Of a stretch of 64,000 bases of DNA, positions 58,585 through 64,000 are shown one piece after another. The DNA is from Molossus alvarezi (taxonomy: Eukaryota > Chordata > Mammalia > Chiroptera > Molossidae), in contig CM073887.1 of assembly GCA_037176705.1 (NCBI GenBank), positions 84,330,348 through 84,394,347 on the forward strand, given 5' to 3'. Position 1 is the first letter of the stretch. Each line of letters opens with the position of its first letter. The position numbers and the translations under genes are program-made. Under the pieces are notes generated by a model that was not told the origin of the DNA, did no database searches, and saw nothing but the letters and a program-made list of their open reading frames with translations.

Positions 58585-59451
58585 TAATTTTTTATTAACT
58601 AATATATTTTTGTTACAGATGTTTCTCCTTTTTTCCACATTGACACCCTTTTCCTGATCCACCCCCCCACCTCCACAGCATTGTTGTCTATGTCCATTGG
58701 TTTTGCATATAAGCAAGTTCTTTGGTTTATCTTTTCCCTCCCCCCAACCCCTCTCCTATGAGGGTTCTCTGTCTGAACCATACTCTTTCTATGTTTCTGG
58801 GCCTATTTTGTTCATCAGCTTATTTTGTTCATTATATTCCACAAATAAGTGAGATATGTGGTATTTATTTGTTTTTCTCTGATTGGCTTGTTTTGCTTAT
58901 GATAATACTCTCCAGGTCCCTCCAGGTCCTCTCAGAGGATAAGGTATCTTTCTTTCTTATAGCTGCCTAGTATTTTATTGTGTATATGTACCACAGCTTT
59001 TTTATCCACTCATCTATTGATGGACATTTGGGTTGTTTCCAGATCTTAGCGATTGTAAATAGTGCTACTATGAACATAGGGGTACATATTGGTGTTTCAG
59101 GCTTCATAGAGTATATTCCTAGTAGTGGGATCACAGGGTAAAATGGCAGCTCAATTTTTAATTTTTTTGAGGTAACACCATATTGTTTTCCAAAGTGCCT
59201 GCACCAGTCTGCATTCCCAACAGCAGTGCACTAGAGTCCCCTTTTGTCCACATCCTCGCCAGCCCTTGTTGTTTGGTGATTTGTTGATGGCAGCCATTAT
59301 GGCAGGAGTGAAGTGATACCTCAGTTGTTTTATTTGCATTTCTCTGATGATTAGTGACATTGAGCATTTCTTCATATGTCTCTTGGCCATTTGTATGTCC
59401 TCTTTGGAGAGGTGTCTATTTAGGTCCTCTGCCCACTTCTTTTTGGTGTTT
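58585..59451 (-). mobile_element. L1 3' UTR and ORF2 C-terminus
   Basis: 'ttgttacagatgtttctcct', the C-rich block and 'gtctatgtccattggttttg' are the L1 3' UTR in reverse. ORF2 end frames (59151-59390, '[20 protein letters not shown]') follow. It is interrupted at 59452 by a SINE and then by the next L1, so its upstream part must lie beyond the window if it exists. Confidence 0.85.
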
Positions 59452-59638
59452 GTTTTTTTTTTTTAATCCTCACCCAAGGATATTTTTCTGTTTTACTTTA
59501 GATAGAGTAGGAGGAGGGAGATAGAAAGAGAGAGAGAAACATTGATGTGAGAGAGATACATTGACTGCAGGATACCAACCAGGGCCAGGGATGAACTGCA
59601 ACCGAGGTATGTGCCTTTGACCAGAATCAAACCCAGGC
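59452..59638 (-). mobile_element. Ves-type SINE cut by an L1 insertion
   Basis: Tail, GA-rich body and 'gaatcaaacccagg' are present, but the head (about 50 bases with the A box) is missing and the plus-strand L1 starts directly. The head should therefore reappear after that L1's 3' end. Confidence 0.85.
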
Positions 59639-60462
59639 CGGATTCCAAAATGGTGGTAGAGTGAATGGAAGCTACACAGACTGTCTCCCAGGACCAAACT
59701 GGAATTACAACTAAAACATAGACAAATCGACGGGAAAAAGCAACAGAAAAGCAGCTTGCGAGGACCATATAACCAGGGACACTGACCTGATCCTGGAGGG
59801 TTGCGAAGGCACGAGACAGGGGCTGGGAGCCCACAGTCCGCAGCTTGGCAGCAGCCTTAGCTGTGAGCAGCGCCCACGGGTCAAACTCCCAAGCAGCTCC
59901 ATAGCGCAGAGCCGGGATAGAGGATAAATAGCCACAGCCACTCACCGTGGGCTCCGTAAGAGGGAGGGCAGACTGGACTGGAACTGTGTGGGGAAACTCG
60001 GGATTTGGAGGGGGCTCAGAGCTGTTGCTGAGTTACAGCCAAGCAAGACGGTGGCCATATGGCTCCTTTCAAGGGCTCTGGGGAGAGGCACCAACACCTC
60101 CCTCAGAGATTCAACCCCACCCTGTGTGCCATTGACATGCAAATTGAGGCTTACTAACAATCAGCATCTGCCCCACCCTCAGGAAATCCCCTCATGCTTA
60201 GCACCTGAGGGAGTTTTTCTGTCAACTAACAACCCAAAATGCTTCAAGTAACCTGGACTGCTAACCTCCAGGCAAAAAGCTAGAGGATAATAGTGCCATT
60301 CCTGGGCTAGCAATTCTAACCAGGAAAGTAAGACTTGACAGTGGTGTTTAACGTGGGTCCTCCCTCACTCATCTAAACCAGGAGAGGAAGCCACAAACAG
60401 CAGAACACCAATACCCACAGGAAACACTTGGCAGGCTCCAAAGCCCACTATGATAGCCAAAA

Positions 60463-61290
60463 TGGTGAAACACAGAAACAAGCCAAATGAAAGAACAAGA
60501 GACCTCCACTGAAGCTGATATAAAAGTGGAGCAGTTAGGCAAGGTAACAGAGCTAGAATTCGGAGCCATGAGATGCTTGAAAAGCAGCCAACTGTAAAGT
60601 AAAAACCACCAAGAAGAGATCAAGAGTGACATATCAGAAATAAAGAACACATTGGAAGGTCTAAAGAGCAGAGTAGAGGAAGCTGAGGACTGAATCAGTG
60701 AATTAGAAGACAGGGTAGAAAAAAATCAACCAATCAGAAAACCAAAAGGAAAAAACTATTAAAAAACAGGAAGACAGCTTAAGAGAACTGTGGGACAACT
60801 GGAAACATAGTAATATTTGATCATAGGAGTCCCCGAAGAAGAAGAAAATGAGCAAGGGTTAGAGAATATATTCAAAGAAATAGTGACAGAAAACTTCCCT
60901 AATTTGGTGAAGGAAGAAGGCATTCAAGTTCAAGAAGCACAGAGAGCCCCCTAAACAGGCCCACATCAAGACACATAGTAATTAAAATGCCAAAAATTAA
61001 AGACAAAGAGAGAATCCTAAAAGCAGCAAGAGATAAGCAACAGGTTACCTACAAAGGAAACCCCATAAGGCTATCAGTGTTCACAAGAAACACTACAGGC
61101 CAGAAGGGAATGGCATAAAGTAATCAAGGTCATGGAAAACAAGGATATGAATCCAAGACTATTCTACCCAGCAAGGCTGTCATTCAAAATAGAAGGTCAA
61201 ATAAAGAGCTTGCCAGACAAAAAAAAAGGCTGAGGAAATAAATTAGCACCAAACAAGCACTACAAGAGATGTTAAAGGGACTGTTGTAAT
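60463..61290 (+). pseudogene. Broken L1 ORF1
   Basis: Starts 'atggtgaaacacagaaacaa'. Stops appear after about 40 codons ('caactgtaaagtaaaaacca'), again at 'gaggactgaatcagtg' (60690), and small deletions break the RRM-like and C-terminal regions ('agagccccctaaacaggccc' near 60945). The RNA chaperone cannot be made. Confidence 0.88.
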
Positions 61291-61334
61291 TAGTAGAAGA
61301 AATAGGAAGAAAAATAGAACCAAACTAAACAAAA

Positions 61335-64000
61335 ATGGCAATAAATAAGTACATATCAATAATCACCTTAAATGTAAATGGACTGAATGCTCCGATAAAA
61401 AGACACACAGTAGCTGATTGGATAAGAAAGCATGACTCATCTACATGTTGTTTACAAGAGACCCAAATCACAACAAAAGACTCACATAGGTTGAAAGTGA
61501 AGGGATTGGAAAAAAATTTTCAAAGAAAAAAAAAGCTGGAGTACCAATACTCATATCTGATAAAATAGATTTCAAAATGAAGACCATACTAGAAACAAAG
61601 AAGGCCACTACATAATATCGAAAGGATCTACCCAACAGGAAGATATAACCTTGATAAACATATATGAACCCAATATAGAAGCACCAAAATATATTAAAAA
61701 TCTTTTGGAGGACTTCAAAGGAGAAATCAACAGCAATATAATCATAGCAGGGGACTTCAACACCACGTTGACACCACTAGATAGATCCTCTAGACAAAAA
61801 ATTAGCAAGGAAACAGAGACTCTAAATGAAGCACTAGATCAAATGGATTTAATAGATATCTACAGAGAATTACACCCCAAAACTGCAGAATTCACATTCT
61901 TCTCAAGTACACATGGAACATTCTCAAACATAGACCACATAATTGGACACAAACTAAATCTCTACAAGTTCAAGAAGACTGAAATCATATCAAGCATCTT
62001 CTCAGATCACAATGGCATGAAACTAGAAATCAATTGGAACAAAAACGTGCAAAGACATTTGAACACATGGAGGCTAAATAGCATGTTATTAAACAATGAA
62101 TGGGTTACCAAGGAGATCAAGGAAGAAAGTAAACAATTCCTGGAAACCAATGAAAATGAACACACAACAACACAAAATCTATGGGATGCAGCAAAAGCAG
62201 TTCTGAGAGGGAAGTTCATCGCACTACAGGCCTACCTCAAGAAACAAGAAAAAGTTCTAATTGACTGTCTAACCTCACAACTTAAAGAACTAGAAAGCAA
62301 ACAAAAATAAAACCCCAGAGCAAGTAGAAGGAAGGAACTAGTAAAGATCAGAGCAGAAATAAATGACATAGAGACCAAGAAAACAATTCAAAGGATCAAT
62401 GAAAACAAGAGCTTGTTTTTTGAAAAGATAAACAAGATTGATGGACCCTTAGCTAGACTCACCAAGAAACAAAGAGAGAGAACCCAAATACACAAAATCA
62501 TTCAAAATAGAAGTAACAACTGACACCACAGAAATACAAAAGATCGTTAACAACTCTGTGAACAATTATATGGCAAAAAATTCAACAATCTCAGCAAAAT
62601 GAACAAATTTCTAGAAACACAAAGTCTCCCAAAACTGGACCGGGAAGAGATAGAAAACTTGAAGAGACCAATAACAACTAAGGAAATAGAAGAGATAATC
62701 AAGATTCTCCCAGCAAACAAAAGCCCAGGCCCAGATGGCTTCATGGGGGAGTTTTACCGAACATTCAACATAGAACTAACACCCATTCTCCTCAAACTAT
62801 TTCAAAAAATTCAAGACGAAGGAAGACTTCCAAACTGGTTTTACGAGGCCAGCATAATTCTAATTCCAAAACCAGAAAAAGACACTACAAAGCAAGAAAA
62901 CAACAGGCCAATATCCCTGATGAACATAGACGCCAAAATCTTGAACAAAATATTAGCAAATCAAATCCAATAATACATCAAAAAAATTATTCACCATGAC
63001 CAAGTGGGATTCATCCCAGGGATGCAAGGCTGGTACATTATTAGCAAATCAATAAATGTGATACACCACATAAACAAAATGAAGGTTACAAACCACATGA
63101 TCATATCAATAGATGCTGAAAAGGCATTCGACAAAATCCAGCATCCATTTCTGATAAAAAAAAAACACTCAGCAATCTGGGAATAGAGGGATCATATCTC
63201 TACATAATAATGGCCATATATGAAAGACCTACAGCTGACGTCATACTCAATGGGGAGAAACTAAAAGCATTTCCCTTAAGAACAGGAACAAGACAGGGAT
63301 GTCCACTTTCACCACTCCTATTTAACATAGTACTGGAATTCTTAGCCACAGCAATCAGACATGAAGAAAAAATAAAAGGCATCCAAATTGGAAAGGAGGA
63401 AGTGAAACTGTCATTATTTGCAGATGACATTATATTATATATAGAAAACCGTAAAGACTTCATCAAAAATCTACTAGACTTAATAAATGAATTTGGCAAA
63501 GTAGCAGGATACAAAATTAACGTTAAGAAATCGACGGCATTCTTATACACCAATGATGAACTCACAGAAAGAGAAACTGAAAAACAATCCCATTTACCAT
63601 CATGGCAAAAAAATTAAGATTCCTAGGAATAAACTTAGCCAAAGAAGTGAAGGACCTATTTGCAGAAAACAACAGGACATTAATAAAAAAATAGAGGAAG
63701 ATATAAAAAAGTGGAAGCACATACCTTGTTCATGGATTGGAAGAATTAACATCATTAAAATGTCCATATTACCCAAAGCAATCTATAGATTCAATGCAAT
63801 CCCCATCAAAATACCAATGACATGTTTCACAGAACTAGAACAAATATTTCAAAAGTTCATATGGAACCAAAAAGACCCCAAATAGCCACAGCAATTTTGA
63901 AAAAGAAGGACAAAGTAGGTGGGATCACATTACCAGATTTCAGGTTATACTACAAAGCGACTATAATCAAAACACCCTGGTCCTGGCACAAGAACAGGAA
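61335..64000 (+). pseudogene. Broken L1 ORF2 (partial, window end)
   Basis: Endonuclease: MAINKYISIITLNVNGLNAP (61335), 'CCLQETQ' with the catalytic Glu kept, a frameshift near 61520, then 61651-62310 with 'GDFNTTL' and '[10 protein letters not shown]', the conserved endonuclease boxes. RT: 62599-62973 ('[19 protein letters not shown]'), 63004-63186, and 63210-63617 with an intact FADD ('[14 protein letters not shown]'). An A-run frameshift near 63165 and stops at 62310 and 63617 break it. The best preserved ORF2 in the window, and the sequence used here as reference for deletions in other copies. Confidence 0.9.

Larger units (their letters stand above)
59639..64000 (+). mobile_element. L1, 5' end to RT region, running off the window
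   Basis: Starts 'ccggattccaaaatggtggt'. Its 5' UTR corresponds to the second module (28868-29640) of the left L1 and lacks the first module and tandem units, so it represents a different 5' UTR type. ORF1 remains at 60463-61290, ORF2 from 61335 on. No SINE interrupts it. Frameshifts are numerous, so it is inactive. Confidence 0.92.

Overview
The window is nuclear DNA from a bat, most likely a yangochiropteran (vesper-bat relatives). About 25 tRNA-derived SINEs of the Ves type (A box TGGCTCAG, B box GGTTCGATTCC, TC-rich 3' part, tail ending near CCTCGGGTGAGGATTAAA) lie among LINE-1 (L1) copies of several ages. MIR, L2, old L1M pieces, LTRs and a mariner-type MITE confirm a placental mammal. 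I found no intact host gene. The only host-gene sequence is two processed pseudogenes, a keratin 8 (KRT8) retrocopy and a 5' fragment of an ATP6V1B2 retrocopy, both on the minus strand.

Layout. 1-10 kb: mostly unique DNA with MIR, L2, two copies of an unassigned old repeat, CA/TG microsatellites and one SINE. 10-23.5 kb: an old ORF2-less L1, then an old L1 interrupted by a 7.5-kb full-length dead L1 (13636-21112, perfect-length target-site duplications, six SINEs inside) and by two solo LTRs. 23.5-27 kb: an old minus-strand L1. 27-50.8 kb: two large L1s facing each other in inverted orientation. 50.8-52.5 kb: KRT8 retrocopy. 52.5-58.6 kb: old minus-strand L1 split by a composite L1/ATP6V1B2 insertion. 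58.6-64 kb: a minus L1 3' end, a SINE, and a plus-strand L1 running off the window.

The main discovery is in 27-50.8 kb. Positions 28794-34256 and 44355-49817 are gapless inverted copies (every paired position sums to 78611) with only a few substitutions, while the L1 sequence beyond both ends of this tract is clearly diverged yet still in L1 register. The target-site duplications and the interrupted older elements only pair up correctly if the 10.1-kb spacer is flipped: the 5' flank of the left L1 matches the 3' flank of the right L1, and the 5' flank of the right L1 matches the 3' flank of the left L1. This is the signature of an inversion by recombination between two inverted L1s, with gene conversion homogenising the arms.

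A second theme is an ORF1-only, ORF2-less L1 derivative (HAL1-like). A young copy (30635-32800, 16-bp target duplication) sits inside L1 ORF2 and is present in both inverted arms. An older copy is split between 27019-27938 and 39488-41566 by the L1 insertion and the inversion. Such elements must borrow reverse transcriptase from full L1s. All L1 and HAL1-like ORFs seen here carry frameshifts or stops, so nothing in the window looks able to move by itself.
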